Both the position numbers and the translations under genes were made by a program. From contig JAGASL010000006.1 in assembly GCA_017621755.1 (NCBI GenBank), positions 1-64,000 on the forward strand: DNA of 64,000 nt, given 5' to 3'. Within the stretch, counting starts at the first letter, position 1. Each line of letters starts with the position of its first letter. Under the pieces are notes generated by a model, which was not told where the DNA came from, did no database searches, and saw only the letters and a program-made list of their open reading frames with translations. The stretch is from Clostridia bacterium (GTDB taxonomy: Bacteria; Bacillota; Clostridia; Oscillospirales; CAG-272). Positions 34,535 to 42,766 of the stretch are shown piece by piece.

Positions 34535-36301
34535 TTATTCGTCATTTTTGCGGCGATCGATCAGGGCCGCCAGACTTGACAGGGTGACACCGTCGCTCCG
34601 CTCTCTTGCTGCGGCAATCGCCTCACGCAAGCATCTCACGCTTTCCAAAAAAACATCGTCGCCATTATCGGTCAGCTGCATTCTTGCGATTTTCATATGC
34701 GTGATGCGCCCAACCTCGTCAGCAGAAAAGCTCTCGTTCAGAAGCTCGGTTGCATCTTCGTCCTCTACGTGCGCTTGCAGATAGGAATAAACTTTTTTTC
34801 CGAACTCGGTAAAGAAGTCATCTTCTCGCAAATTGATCTCTGCCGTAAAGGCACGCTTTCTGTGGCCAATTTGCAATAGCATCAAGCCAAGCACGGCCTC
34901 CTCTGCCCTGGCAGCCGCCGGATTTTTGACAAAATCCGCGTTTACCTTATCGGCAAAGCCGGCAGCCGACTGATGTATTTTCTGCGTTTCTTGCTGTTTG
35001 TATGCACTTTTCTTTTTGGCAATCATACGCCCAACGTCCTGGCGGATGCTTTCTTGCGACACGTCTGTGCGCTTTGCAACCTCGGCAATATAGACATCGC
35101 GCTCTGCCGAGGAATAAAAACCGGAAATTAGCTCGCACATGGCATTGATCGCCTTGATCTTTTCCTGCGGAACCGTTATATCGTGCTTGCTGAGAATGGA
35201 TTCAAAATAATATTCAAACTTTGTGCGACTCTCCTCAAGCAGACTGCGAAACTTTTCAGCACCGAATTTTTTAATAAACTCATCCGGATCCTTGGCTCCA
35301 TTCAACCGCAAGAGCTTTACCTCTAGCCCTACGTCACCAAACATCTTGACAGCACGATCTGCCGCCTTGCGACCAGCATCGTCCATATCATAGGAAATAA
35401 TGACCTTTTTGGTATATCGGGTCATCATACGTGCCTGGTCCTCTGTCAATGCCGTTCCCAGCGTAGCAACAGCATTGGTAAAGCCAGCCGCATGCATGGC
35501 AATAACGTCCATATATCCTTCACAAAGGATCAGCTGTTCAGCGCATGCGGTGCGCGCAAAATTCAAAGCAAACAAATTTTTGCTTTTTTTGAAAACCGGC
35601 GTGTCAGACGAGTTTTTGTATTTCGGCTGACTATCATCCATAACGCGGCCGCCAAAAGCAATGATGTTACCGCTCAGGTCAATAATGGGAAACATCACGC
35701 GATTGCGGAAGGAGCTGTAAAGGCCGCCCCGCTCTGAGCGGCCGCACAAAAAGCCGGCGATCAGCTCGTCCTCGGTATACCCTTTTCCCTTCATGTGATT
35801 GAAGAAAACATCATATTCCGCTGGTGAGTAGCCTAAACCAAAGTGCGTGATCACCGCACGCGATAGGCCGCGCTTTTCCATCAGATAAGCTAAAGCGGCA
35901 TGCGCACCAGGGGTGTTTTGGTACAAGGCACTATGAAAGAAGCGCGCAGCATCTCTGTTCATTTCAAACAGGCGCGTACGGTCATATCTCTTACCGCCAA
36001 ATGTCTCAGGCGCGCGTTGTATACGAATACCCGCGCGGCGCGCAAGAAACTCTACCGCATCCTCATATTCCAGATTTTCAATCTTCCGCACAAAGGTGAT
36101 CGCATCACCACCTGCGCCGCAGCCAAAGCAATAGAAGCTATTGCTGGCAGAAAAAACGGTAAAGGACGGTGTTCGCTCGCTGTGAAACGGGCAAGAGCCG
36201 GTTTGATTAGAGCCGGTACGCTTTAGACTGACGTATCCGCCGATCAGGGCAGCAAGATCGGTTCTTGCCAGAACCTCCTCAACGATTTCTTTTGCAATCA
36301 T
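34535..36301 (-). CDS. dnaG: DNA primase
   Basis: Synthesises RNA primers at the replication fork. The 588-residue protein has the CHC2 zinc finger (Cys37, His40, Cys58, Cys61), the catalytic TOPRIM domain (LILCEGYMDVIAMHAAG) and a C-terminal helicase-binding part. The ATG at 36301 is preceded by GGAAGGGG at good spacing and is preferred to a GTG five codons earlier. It starts 2 nt after the dGTPase gene. Confidence 0.96.
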   Translation of the reverse strand: MIAKEIVEEVLARTDLAALIGGYVSLKRTGSNQTGSCPFHSERTPSFTVFSASNSFYCFGCGAGGDAITFVRKIENLEYEDAVEFLARRAGIRIQRAPETFGGKRYDRTRLFEMNRDAARFFHSALYQNTPGAHAALAYLMEKRGLSRAVITHFGLGYSPAEYDVFFNHMKGKGYTEDELIAGFLCGRSERGGLYSSFRNRVMFPIIDLSGNIIAFGGRVMDDSQPKYKNSSDTPVFKKSKNLFALNFARTACAEQLILCEGYMDVIAMHAAGFTNAVATLGTALTEDQARMMTRYTKKVIISYDMDDAGRKAADRAVKMFGDVGLEVKLLRLNGAKDPDEFIKKFGAEKFRSLLEESRTKFEYYFESILSKHDITVPQEKIKAINAMCELISGFYSSAERDVYIAEVAKRTDVSQESIRQDVGRMIAKKKSAYKQQETQKIHQSAAGFADKVNADFVKNPAAARAEEAVLGLMLLQIGHRKRAFTAEINLREDDFFTEFGKKVYSYLQAHVEDEDATELLNESFSADEVGRITHMKIARMQLTDNGDDVFLESVRCLREAIAAARERSDGVTLSSLAALIDRRKNDE

Positions 36302-36303
36302 GC

Positions 36304-37308
36304 TTACCCCTTCCACACCTTGGGGATAAAAATATCCTCATATTGCGCAATGGCATAGCGATCCGTCATGCCGGAAACGTAGTCGCATACACAGCGGCCA
36401 ATGCCGTCGCGGCTAATATTCCTTTGATAAAGAGCGGGCATTTTTTCAGGATTTTCACTGTAATACTGATACAAGCAAACCAAAAGATCCTTTGCCTTGT
36501 CCTCCTCTGCCTTAGCAAGGGAATCCACGTATACGTTCTTTTTTAAGAAATCGCGCAGCGCCATGGTCGCCTGGTAAATTTCCGGCGTCATGTTGATCGC
36601 ATTCGTGTCACGGCTGGCCTCGATCACGGAAATAACCATGGTATTAATGCGCTCGCTGTGCGAGCTGCCAAGAATCTTTACCAGCTCTACTGGGATATCA
36701 TCGGGCGTTAAAATGCCCGCGCGGCAAGCATCGTCAATATCATGATTGATGTAGGCAATACGATCGGCAAATTTCACGATCACGCCCTCCAGCGTGCTCG
36801 CCATGCAATCACCGGTGTGGTTCAGAATACCGTCACGCACCTCGTAGGTGAGATTCATGCCCTCTCCGTCATTTTCTAAAAAATCTACAACACGCAGGCT
36901 CTGCTTATAGTGTGTAAAATCGGGTGAAAAGCATCTCTGCATAGCAGATTCACCGGCATGACCAAACGGCGTGTGGCCAAGGTCATGTCCCAGTGCCGCC
37001 GCCTCACAAAGATCCTCATTCAAGCGCAGGGCGCGCGCAATAATGCGCGCCACCTGGGTAACCTCCAGCGTGTGCGTCATACGGGTACGATAATGCTCAT
37101 CTGTGGGAGAAAAGAACACCTGTGTCTTATGCATGAGACGGCGAAAGGATTTGCAATGCAGGATCCGATCACGGTCTCGCTGAAATTCCGTGCGGTTTTG
37201 GCAGGGCTCGATCTCCTTTTCCCTACCACGGGTGCTTTTTGTCAAAAAGGCGTATGGGGACAAATATTCTTCTTCTCTTTTCAAAAAAAGATCGCAAACG
37301 TTTTCCAT
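36304..37308 (-). CDS. dGTP triphosphohydrolase (HD domain)
   Basis: HD-superfamily enzyme that removes triphosphate from deoxynucleotides, probably dGTP, and so tunes dNTP pools. The metal motif includes His79 and the doublet His108-Asp109 (ALGHDLGHTPFGHAGE). The length (334 residues) fits the shorter Dgt-like family of Gram-positives. It is operonic with dnaG and rpoD, which fits a link to replication. Confidence 0.9.
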   Translation of the reverse strand: MENVCDLFLKREEEYLSPYAFLTKSTRGREKEIEPCQNRTEFQRDRDRILHCKSFRRLMHKTQVFFSPTDEHYRTRMTHTLEVTQVARIIARALRLNEDLCEAAALGHDLGHTPFGHAGESAMQRCFSPDFTHYKQSLRVVDFLENDGEGMNLTYEVRDGILNHTGDCMASTLEGVIVKFADRIAYINHDIDDACRAGILTPDDIPVELVKILGSSHSERINTMVISVIEASRDTNAINMTPEIYQATMALRDFLKKNVYVDSLAKAEEDKAKDLLVCLYQYYSENPEKMPALYQRNISRDGIGRCVCDYVSGMTDRYAIAQYEDIFIPKVWKG

Positions 37309-37332
37309 AAAGCCCTCCCTCGTAATATGCCT

Positions 37333-37360
37333 TTTATAATAAGATACTCCGTTTTTTCAA
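37333..37360 (-). promoter_or_regulatory. Probable promoter of dgt-dnaG-rpoD
   Basis: On the minus strand: TTGAAA (37360-37355), 16-nt spacer, TATAAA (37338-37333), about 25 nt before the dgt start. Confidence 0.5.
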
Positions 37361-37400
37361 AAAAGACTCTTTTTCGCGTAAAAAAACCGTTTTACATTAA

Positions 37401-38030
37401 TTATAAATAATCAAAACGCGCGCCTTCCTCTAAAACAATGGCACGCCCGCCTGAGATTTCTGTCACCTGCTGGCAAAATTCCTCTTTCTTTTCTGCCAGC
37501 ATAGCCACGTGAACGGTCACGTCTGCTGCAAAATCGGTATCATCTACACGGATCCCCTCTGCCTGCAGCAGGGGCGAGAGCCTTTGATAATCCGCGTAGG
37601 TAGAAATCATCGCCAGCATCTCCAGCTTGGCACGGGTAACGATTCCTCCGGCCTCTACCGCCATTCTTGCCGCTTGCGTATACGCGCGGACCAAGCCGCC
37701 AGTACCCAACAGCGTTCCGCCGAAGTATCGCGTTACCACGATGATCGTATCGGTGATCTCACCCTTGCGCAGCACGTCCAGCACCGGCAAGCCGGCAGTT
37801 CCCTGCGGCTCTCGGTCGTCACTATACCGCATAGTACCGTTTTCACGCAAAACGTAGGCGTATACGTTGTGCGTGGCATCCGGATAGGTGGAACGGATCT
37901 CACTTAAAAAAGCCAGCGCCTCTTCCTCGTTTGAAACCGGCAAGGCATGCCCTATAAAGATCGATTTCTTTTCTTCAAACGTTTCCTGCGCTCTGTTTTT
38001 GATGGTTTTATAGGTAGTCTGCATCCTCAT
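37401..38030 (-). CDS. YigZ/IMPACT family protein
   Basis: A 209-residue UPF0029 protein. The N-terminal domain carries the conserved DATHNVYAYVL, SDDREPQGTAGLPVLDVL and VVTRYFGGTLLGTGGLVRAY stretches; the C-terminal domain is of the DUF1949 type. The role in bacteria is unclear, with suggested links to translation through its eukaryotic relative IMPACT. Its start overlaps the hflX end by about 20 nt, so it is probably co-expressed with hflX. Confidence 0.9.
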   Translation of the reverse strand: MRMQTTYKTIKNRAQETFEEKKSIFIGHALPVSNEEEALAFLSEIRSTYPDATHNVYAYVLRENGTMRYSDDREPQGTAGLPVLDVLRKGEITDTIIVVTRYFGGTLLGTGGLVRAYTQAARMAVEAGGIVTRAKLEMLAMISTYADYQRLSPLLQAEGIRVDDTDFAADVTVHVAMLAEKKEEFCQQVTEISGGRAIVLEEGARFDYL

Positions 38031-39312
38031 CCTCCATCGTTAGAGCGCGATCCTGCTCGTCTAAATAGGCACGAAATTGCCCCAGGCCTCGCTTATCAAG
38101 AACTGCCACCAGCACAACGCCGTTTTCTTCATACGATATACTTTCAACCGTGCCGTAATGGTAAACAGCGCTCACGCGCCCCTGCTCGGTATATGGGAAG
38201 CACAGGCGCACACGCTTCTTTTCCTGCCGCACGATGGAAAGCAGCCGCTCAAGCAGCGAGTCTACACCGTAGCCCGTTCTTGCGGAGATATAAACGGTAT
38301 CCTCGCGCTCCTGCAAGGCGTTCATAAGCTCCGGAACGCAATCGCATTTATTAAACACGTACAAAATAGGCTTTTCTCCAGCACCAAGCTCCTCAAGCAG
38401 CTGCTCGGTAACCGCCAGATGCGCCTCCCCCTCCGGGTCGGTCGCATCAATCAGCACCAGCAAAATATCCGCATAGGCAGCCTCTTCAAGTGTAGAGCGA
38501 AAGGCCTTGATGAGATGGTGGGGCAGTTTGCGAATAAAGCCGACCGTATCCGTTAGCAGCAGGCTTTCACCATCCTCTAACTCCAGGCGCCTGGTCGTAG
38601 GGTCCAGCGTAGCAAAAAGCTTGTCCTCGGAAAGCACGCCGGCATTGGTCAAATAGTTCAACAGGGTGGATTTACCGGCATTGGTATAGCCAACGATCGC
38701 CACCTTGGGAATACCTGAACGATCGCGTGCCGCACGCATGGTAGCGCGCGTGCTCTCCATTTCTTCCAGTTGTGCCTCTAAGGCATCAATGCGCCGCTTC
38801 ATATGGCGGCGGTCGCTTTCTAACTGTGTTTCACCCGGGCCACGCGTACCAATGGTGCCGCCAAGACGAGAAAGCTCGGTTCCGTGCCCGGTTAGGCGCG
38901 GCGCGGTATATTTTAGCTGCGCCAGCTCAACCTGCAGCTTGCCCTCTCCGCTGGTGGCATGCAGCGCAAAGATATCTAAGATCAGCATGCTGCGGTCGAT
39001 GACGCGCACGTCACCAAGATCATCCTCTAAGTTGCGGATCTGAGAGGGGGAAAGATCAAAATCGAACACCGCCAGATGAATATCTTCTTTTTGACAAAGA
39101 TCCCCAAGCTCAGCCACCTTGCCGCTGCCAATGCAGGTACGCGCATTATAGGCGGCACGAACCTGCACCAGGCGCGCAAAGGCCTCGCCACCGGCGGTAT
39201 CCAGCAGACGCTCCAGCTCGTCAAGGCTTACGTGGCATTCGGCAAGCCCGGCTTGATCGGGCGCGATGCCGACCAAGATCGCGCGCTGCGCAATATTTGC
39301 GTGTTCAGCCAT
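38008..39312 (-). CDS. hflX: Ribosome-splitting GTPase HflX
   Basis: GTPase that binds the 50S subunit and splits stalled ribosomes, often during stress. The 434 residues show the HflX N-terminal domain (GSGKVAELGDLC, IDRSMLILDIFALHA), a coiled linker with GPGETQLESDRR, and the G domain (VGYTNAGKSTLLN, LTDTVGFIRKLPHHLI, NKCD). AAGGAG precedes the ATG by 6 nt. A terminator-like hairpin lies only 7 nt before that ribosome binding site, so hflX may depend on readthrough from rpmE. Confidence 0.95.
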   Translation of the reverse strand: MAEHANIAQRAILVGIAPDQAGLAECHVSLDELERLLDTAGGEAFARLVQVRAAYNARTCIGSGKVAELGDLCQKEDIHLAVFDFDLSPSQIRNLEDDLGDVRVIDRSMLILDIFALHATSGEGKLQVELAQLKYTAPRLTGHGTELSRLGGTIGTRGPGETQLESDRRHMKRRIDALEAQLEEMESTRATMRAARDRSGIPKVAIVGYTNAGKSTLLNYLTNAGVLSEDKLFATLDPTTRRLELEDGESLLLTDTVGFIRKLPHHLIKAFRSTLEEAAYADILLVLIDATDPEGEAHLAVTEQLLEELGAGEKPILYVFNKCDCVPELMNALQEREDTVYISARTGYGVDSLLERLLSIVRQEKKRVRLCFPYTEQGRVSAVYHYGTVESISYEENGVVLVAVLDKRGLGQFRAYLDEQDRALTMEDEDADYL

Positions 39313-39330
39313 ATCAATCTCCTTTTGGAA

Positions 39331-39367
39331 GAAAAAGAGGACGCAGGCTGCGTCCTCTTTTTTTAGG
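39331..39367 (-). terminator. Terminator or attenuator between rpmE and hflX
   Basis: AAAGAGGACGCA (39334-39345) pairs with TGCGTCCTCTTT (39349-39360) around GGC, with T-runs on both strands. It lies 10 nt beyond the rpmE stop and 7 nt before the hflX ribosome binding site. No promoter fits between it and hflX. Confidence 0.8.
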
Positions 39368-39375
39368 TAACCAAA

Positions 39376-39579
39376 TTATTTGCTCATTGCAAGACGCTTC
39401 TTGAACTTATCAACGCGTCCGCCGGCATCCACCAGCTTCTGCTTGCCGGTATAGAAAGGATGACAGTTGGAGCAAATTTCAACGTTCATGTCGCCCTTTA
39501 CAGAACGGGTAACAACGGTAGCGCCACAAGCACACTTGATCGTTGCTTCCTTATACTCGGGATGAATTCCTGCTTTCAT
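39376..39579 (-). CDS. rpmE: 50S ribosomal protein L31 (zinc-binding type)
   Basis: Ribosomal protein of 67 residues with the cysteine set of the zinc-containing (C+) form: Cys16, Cys18, Cys36 and Cys39 (CACG and CSNC). The zinc-free paralog made under zinc starvation is not in this window. It has its own strong promoter. GAAGGTG precedes the ATG. Confidence 0.96.
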   Translation of the reverse strand: MKAGIHPEYKEATIKCACGATVVTRSVKGDMNVEICSNCHPFYTGKQKLVDAGGRVDKFKKRLAMSK

Positions 39580-39630
39580 TTTTACACCTTCTTCACATAG
39601 TATTTGCCATGCTTAAATGCAGTACACTTT

Positions 39631-39659
39631 ATTATAACAGCATTTTTGCAAAATTGCAA
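39631..39659 (-). promoter_or_regulatory. Promoter of rpmE
   Basis: On the minus strand: TTGCAA (39659-39654), 17-nt spacer, TATAAT (39636-39631). It may also drive hflX and yigZ by readthrough. Confidence 0.75.
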
Positions 39660-39677
39660 GTCTTTTTTCAAAAAAAC

Positions 39678-40379
39678 TTATAATTTTTGCAATATTTGCT
39701 TTTTCAGGTCGGAAATGATCTTTTTTTCAAGCCTTGAAATGTAGGATTGCGATATGCCTAAGCTATCCGCCACCTCCTTCTGTGTCATTTCCCTGCCGTC
39801 ACGCATCCCGTACCGCATCTCAATGATCACGCGCTCGCGCTCGTCAAGCGCCGCAACAAGCGAGCGAACCAGCTTTCGCTCCTCCAGCTCTTCAATATCC
39901 TTGCAAACCGCATCCGCATCGCTGCCAAGAATATCGGAAAGAAGCAGCTCGTTACCATCCCAGTCCACATTCAGCGGCTCATCAAACGAGATCTCTCGCC
40001 TTTGCGCGCCGGTTTTGCGGATATACATCAAGATCTCGTTTTCAATGCAGCGCGAGGCGTAGGTAGCCAGCTTAATATTTTTGTCCGGCCGAAAGGTGTT
40101 GATCGCCTTCATCAGCCCCATCGTGCCGATCGATATCAGATCCTCGATGCCGATGCCGGTGCTTTCAAATTTCTTGGCTATAAACACGACCAGTCGCAGA
40201 TTATGCTCGATCAAGACCGCGCGCTTGCTCTCATCATTGGCCAAGGCTGCCAATATCGCCTCCTCTTCCTCGCGCTCAAGCGGCGCCGGTAATACATCCG
40301 GCCCGTTGATGTAATAGATCTGCCCCCACGAGCGGCGCCGAAAAAGACGCGTAAACATTCTTTTCAACCAAGTCAACAC
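39678..40379 (-). CDS. sigE: Sporulation sigma factor SigE
   Basis: Mother-cell sigma factor active early in sporulation. The 233 residues begin with a basic, hydrophobic pro-sequence ([16 protein letters not shown]) as in pro-sigma-E, which is removed by SpoIIGA. Region 2 ([17 protein letters not shown]) and region 4 ([24 protein letters not shown]) are intact. It follows spoIIGA by 12 nt. Confidence 0.97.
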   Translation of the reverse strand: MLTWLKRMFTRLFRRRSWGQIYYINGPDVLPAPLEREEEEAILAALANDESKRAVLIEHNLRLVVFIAKKFESTGIGIEDLISIGTMGLMKAINTFRPDKNIKLATYASRCIENEILMYIRKTGAQRREISFDEPLNVDWDGNELLLSDILGSDADAVCKDIEELEERKLVRSLVAALDERERVIIEMRYGMRDGREMTQKEVADSLGISQSYISRLEKKIISDLKKQILQKL

Positions 40380-40391
40380 AACGATCGCCTC

Positions 40392-41264
40392 CTAACACAG
40401 AGAGGCCGGCACCAAGCCGCCATACCCTGCAAAATCCTTAATCTCATGCTCCGCAATGGCCAATATCGCATCTACGGCGTATTTGTTCTTTTCACAATCC
40501 TTACCATACAAATACACGTCATCCGGCAGATAGCCAACCAGCATCTGCTTTCCTACCGCGCCGCTTGCAAGCACCACACGCACCCTGCGGCGCAGGTGTA
40601 GCGGCAGTCTGCTTTCATCCATATTTTGGTGCAAGAAAGCAAGCACCTGCGGTGGTATAACAGCCAATGCCTCCTGCTCGCGCAGCAGGATGACCGGCTT
40701 GCCCGTGAGCGGATCCGCAAGCAAATTGCCACTATCGACCAAGGCGCATACGGTGACGGCTTTATCCCCCACCCAGATCTCAACCATGATCTCACGCTTG
40801 CTTCGTTTTCGAGAAAGGATACGCCCACAAGCAAATAGCAGGAGTGCGCTGACGGCTGCATATAAGAGAAACATCTCAGCTTTTTTTTCGCTATTGACCA
40901 CATTAGTACTGCTTACCTCAAAAAAGGTAGAAAGAAAGCTGTAAAACGCGGTCAATATGCCGCCAAGCAGCAGGGCTGCGCCAAAAAAGGAAAGGAACAA
41001 GCTAAGCAGCATTCGCCCCCCTACCGGCGCATATGCGATCACGCATAGGCAAAACGCCATTAAAAAATGCACCACCAGCGTCCACCACCAGGAAAGCGCC
41101 GGCAGCAGGATCATCACGCCGTAAATACCGCCAATAAGGGCCGCAAGCACCAAGCGAAACGGCCTGCGTTTGATGCGCAAGAACCACCCTGCTGCAAATA
41201 AAACCAGAAAGTCTATACTGAAGTTGACTAAGAACAAAACATCTCCATATACGACCTGCTGCAT
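40392..41264 (-). CDS. spoIIGA: Sigma-E processing peptidase SpoIIGA
   Basis: Membrane aspartic peptidase that matures pro-sigma-E after a signal from the forespore. The 290-residue protein has five predicted N-terminal helices and a C-terminal protease domain with the catalytic Asp177-Ser-Gly motif in ALVDSGNLLADPLTGKPVILL. The ATG at 41264 has AAGGTGG upstream; a longer frame start lies over the promoter and is rejected. Its presence with sigE implies spore formation. Confidence 0.94.
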   Translation of the reverse strand: MQQVVYGDVLFLVNFSIDFLVLFAAGWFLRIKRRPFRLVLAALIGGIYGVMILLPALSWWWTLVVHFLMAFCLCVIAYAPVGGRMLLSLFLSFFGAALLLGGILTAFYSFLSTFFEVSSTNVVNSEKKAEMFLLYAAVSALLLFACGRILSRKRSKREIMVEIWVGDKAVTVCALVDSGNLLADPLTGKPVILLREQEALAVIPPQVLAFLHQNMDESRLPLHLRRRVRVVLASGAVGKQMLVGYLPDDVYLYGKDCEKNKYAVDAILAIAEHEIKDFAGYGGLVPASLC

Positions 41265-41285
41265 ACGGCACCACCTTTCTTTTGC

Positions 41286-41320
41286 ATTATACAAAACAGT
41301 TGCTTAAAAATCTGTCACAA
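41286..41320 (-). promoter_or_regulatory. Candidate spoIIGA promoter with long spacer
   Basis: A perfect TATAAT (minus strand, 41291-41286) has no good -35 at 17 nt; the best is TTGTGA (41320-41315) at 23 nt. In Bacillus the spoIIG promoter also has an abnormally long spacer and needs Spo0A. No clear TGTCGAA Spo0A box was found. Confidence 0.4.
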
Positions 41321-41348
41321 AAGGGCGGCTGCTTTCTGAAATTTTCTC

Positions 41349-41377
41349 TTGTATTTCGGCGAGATGCATGGTATAAT
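41349..41377 (+). promoter_or_regulatory. Promoter of the GH43-like gene
   Basis: TTGTAT (41349-41354), 17-nt spacer, TATAAT (41372-41377), then AAAAAGGAGG before the ATG. Confidence 0.75.
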
Positions 41378-41397
41378 CGAAAAAAGGAGGTGCCACT

Positions 41398-42327
41398 ATG
41401 GAAAGAATACCAGCCCCACGCCTAAATGGCGAATACGTTACCATATATCATCCGCAAGGTGACGTTTATCAAGGTCGCGAGACCACACATTTCACCCCCG
41501 GCACACATTACGAAACGTGGGTGGCCAACGATTTCAGCCTGATCAAGCATCACGATTCCTATCATATGATAGGCATCACCCACCCGAAGCCCCCGCAATT
41601 TATTGATGAATTCAACCCGGGCGAGGGTGACTGCCATGAGGCCGAGGAGGTCCTCTTTCACGCAACGGCAAAGGGCAACACGTTTGCCGACCTGCTAAAG
41701 GACGGTGCCTTTACCGACCAAGCCAAGCTGCTCTACCCGCAGGAGCGGCCAGACGAGGTTCCCTTCATTCATGCACCGCACCTCACAAAAGCGAAAAACG
41801 GTCGTATTCGTATGATCTACGGCCCCAAATATATCCGCCTGGCAGAAACGGACGATTTTGTGAATTTTGAGCGCCGCACGCTATTTATTGACGGTGATAC
41901 GGCGCGCGACCCGTTCCTGTTTGAGGAGGATGGCGTATTTACGGTGATCTATGCCGTAGAAAACCGCGTGGATTACCGCCAATCGACCGACCTGGTTCAT
42001 TTTACCGAGGCACGCACGCTGCAAATCAACCCCTTCGGCAACGAGGATGGCATTCTGGCTGCATCAGAATCCCCCTTCCTCTTTAAGCATGACGGCTTTT
42101 ATTACCTGATGTGGGCGATCTATGACGGCCGCCTTGGCGTTTATGACCACCGCACCTTTATCTTTGGCGCCAGAACGCTTGAGGGGCTGGCCAACAGTGC
42201 CCCGCTTACCATGCTGCCCGCCCACGCAGGCGAGATCTACGAGGACGAAAGCGGCATCTATCTCCTCTCAGCCTACCATCCGCAAAACGGTATCAGCGCG
42301 GTAGAGCTGAAATTTGAGTATCGATAA
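41398..42327 (+). CDS. GH43/GH32-like beta-propeller glycosidase
   Basis: A 309-residue protein with repeated propeller blades: HHDSYHMIGITHP, IRMIYGPKYIRLAETDD, TARDPFLFEEDGVFTVIYAV and FLFKHDGFYYLMWAIYD. The ARDPF motif resembles the RDP of clan GH-F/GH-J enzymes, and FVNFERR/LVHFTEA fit GH43 and GH32. The activity (arabinosidase, fructosidase or other) cannot be told. No signal peptide is present, so it would act inside the cell. AAAAAGGAGG precedes the ATG. It borders the repeat-rich segment. Confidence 0.72.
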   Translation: MERIPAPRLNGEYVTIYHPQGDVYQGRETTHFTPGTHYETWVANDFSLIKHHDSYHMIGITHPKPPQFIDEFNPGEGDCHEAEEVLFHATAKGNTFADLLKDGAFTDQAKLLYPQERPDEVPFIHAPHLTKAKNGRIRMIYGPKYIRLAETDDFVNFERRTLFIDGDTARDPFLFEEDGVFTVIYAVENRVDYRQSTDLVHFTEARTLQINPFGNEDGILAASESPFLFKHDGFYYLMWAIYDGRLGVYDHRTFIFGARTLEGLANSAPLTMLPAHAGEIYEDESGIYLLSAYHPQNGISAVELKFEYR

Positions 42328-42383
42328 AAAAGAAAAAACGCCCAAGGGGTGCCTTCCATAAAGCAGGTTTACCTGCCGGAAAT

Positions 42384-42461
42384 ATCGTGGGGCGGGGGCT
42401 TGCTCCCGCCGAAAACAAACGATATATGCCAAGAAAGCGGCGGGAGATGAACCCCCGCCCT
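42384..42461. repeat. Palindromic intergenic repeat
   Basis: GGGCGGGGGCTTGCTCCCGCCG (about 42390-42411) is largely complemented by CGGCGGGAG-ATGAA-CCCCCGCCC (42438-42460). The outer ends continue the symmetry: ATATCGT (42382-42388) with ACGATAT (42419-42425). Similar GC-rich palindromes occur between genes in many Clostridia. Copy number in this genome cannot be seen from one window. Confidence 0.65.
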
Positions 42462-42466
42462 ACAAC

Positions 42467-42501
42467 AAAAGGAGTACGAGCAATTTGTTCGTACTCCTTT
42501 T
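42467..42501 (+). terminator. Hairpin terminator downstream of the GH43-like gene
   Basis: AAAAGGAGTACGA (42467-42479) is exactly complementary to TCGTACTCCTTTT (42489-42501). It lies 139 nt after the GH43-like stop codon, beyond the palindromic repeat. Confidence 0.6.
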
Positions 42502-42561
42502 CACACGCCTTGCCTGCAAGGTATAGCGTGTTATACTTTTTGTATACTGTCGGGCGATAAT

Positions 42562-42686
42562 GAGCTCCCTTGTGTAAAGGGAGGTGGCACGGCTTGCCGT
42601 GACGGAGGGATTGTAAAAGCTAAAAGTTCTCGTATGACAATCCCTCAGCCGCCTTCGGTGTCAGCTCCCTTTACACAAGGGAGCCT
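42562..42686. mobile_element. MITE-like element with 20-bp terminal inverted repeats
   Basis: GCTCCCTTGTGTAAAGGGAG (42564-42583) and its complement CTCCCTTTACACAAGGGAGC (42665-42684) bound about 125 bp. Inside are further matched pieces: GGAGGGATTGT (42604-42614) against ACAATCCCTC (42637-42646), and a CACGGC-TT-GCCGTG hairpin. Nothing is encoded. The consensus recalls a short repeat abundant in Oscillospiraceae genomes, which is from memory. A flanking target-site duplication is not evident. Confidence 0.7.
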
Positions 42687-42766
42687 TTCTTTATGTTCAT
42701 CTATAACTTGTCAATTTTCCTGACAAGCACTGCTTTTGTGGACACAAATGCAACCAAGAGATCGTG

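Noticed and set aside
42328..42766. Search for a CRISPR array in the repeat-rich gap
   Set aside because: The repeats are palindromic single copies with no regular repeat-spacer units and no cas genes.
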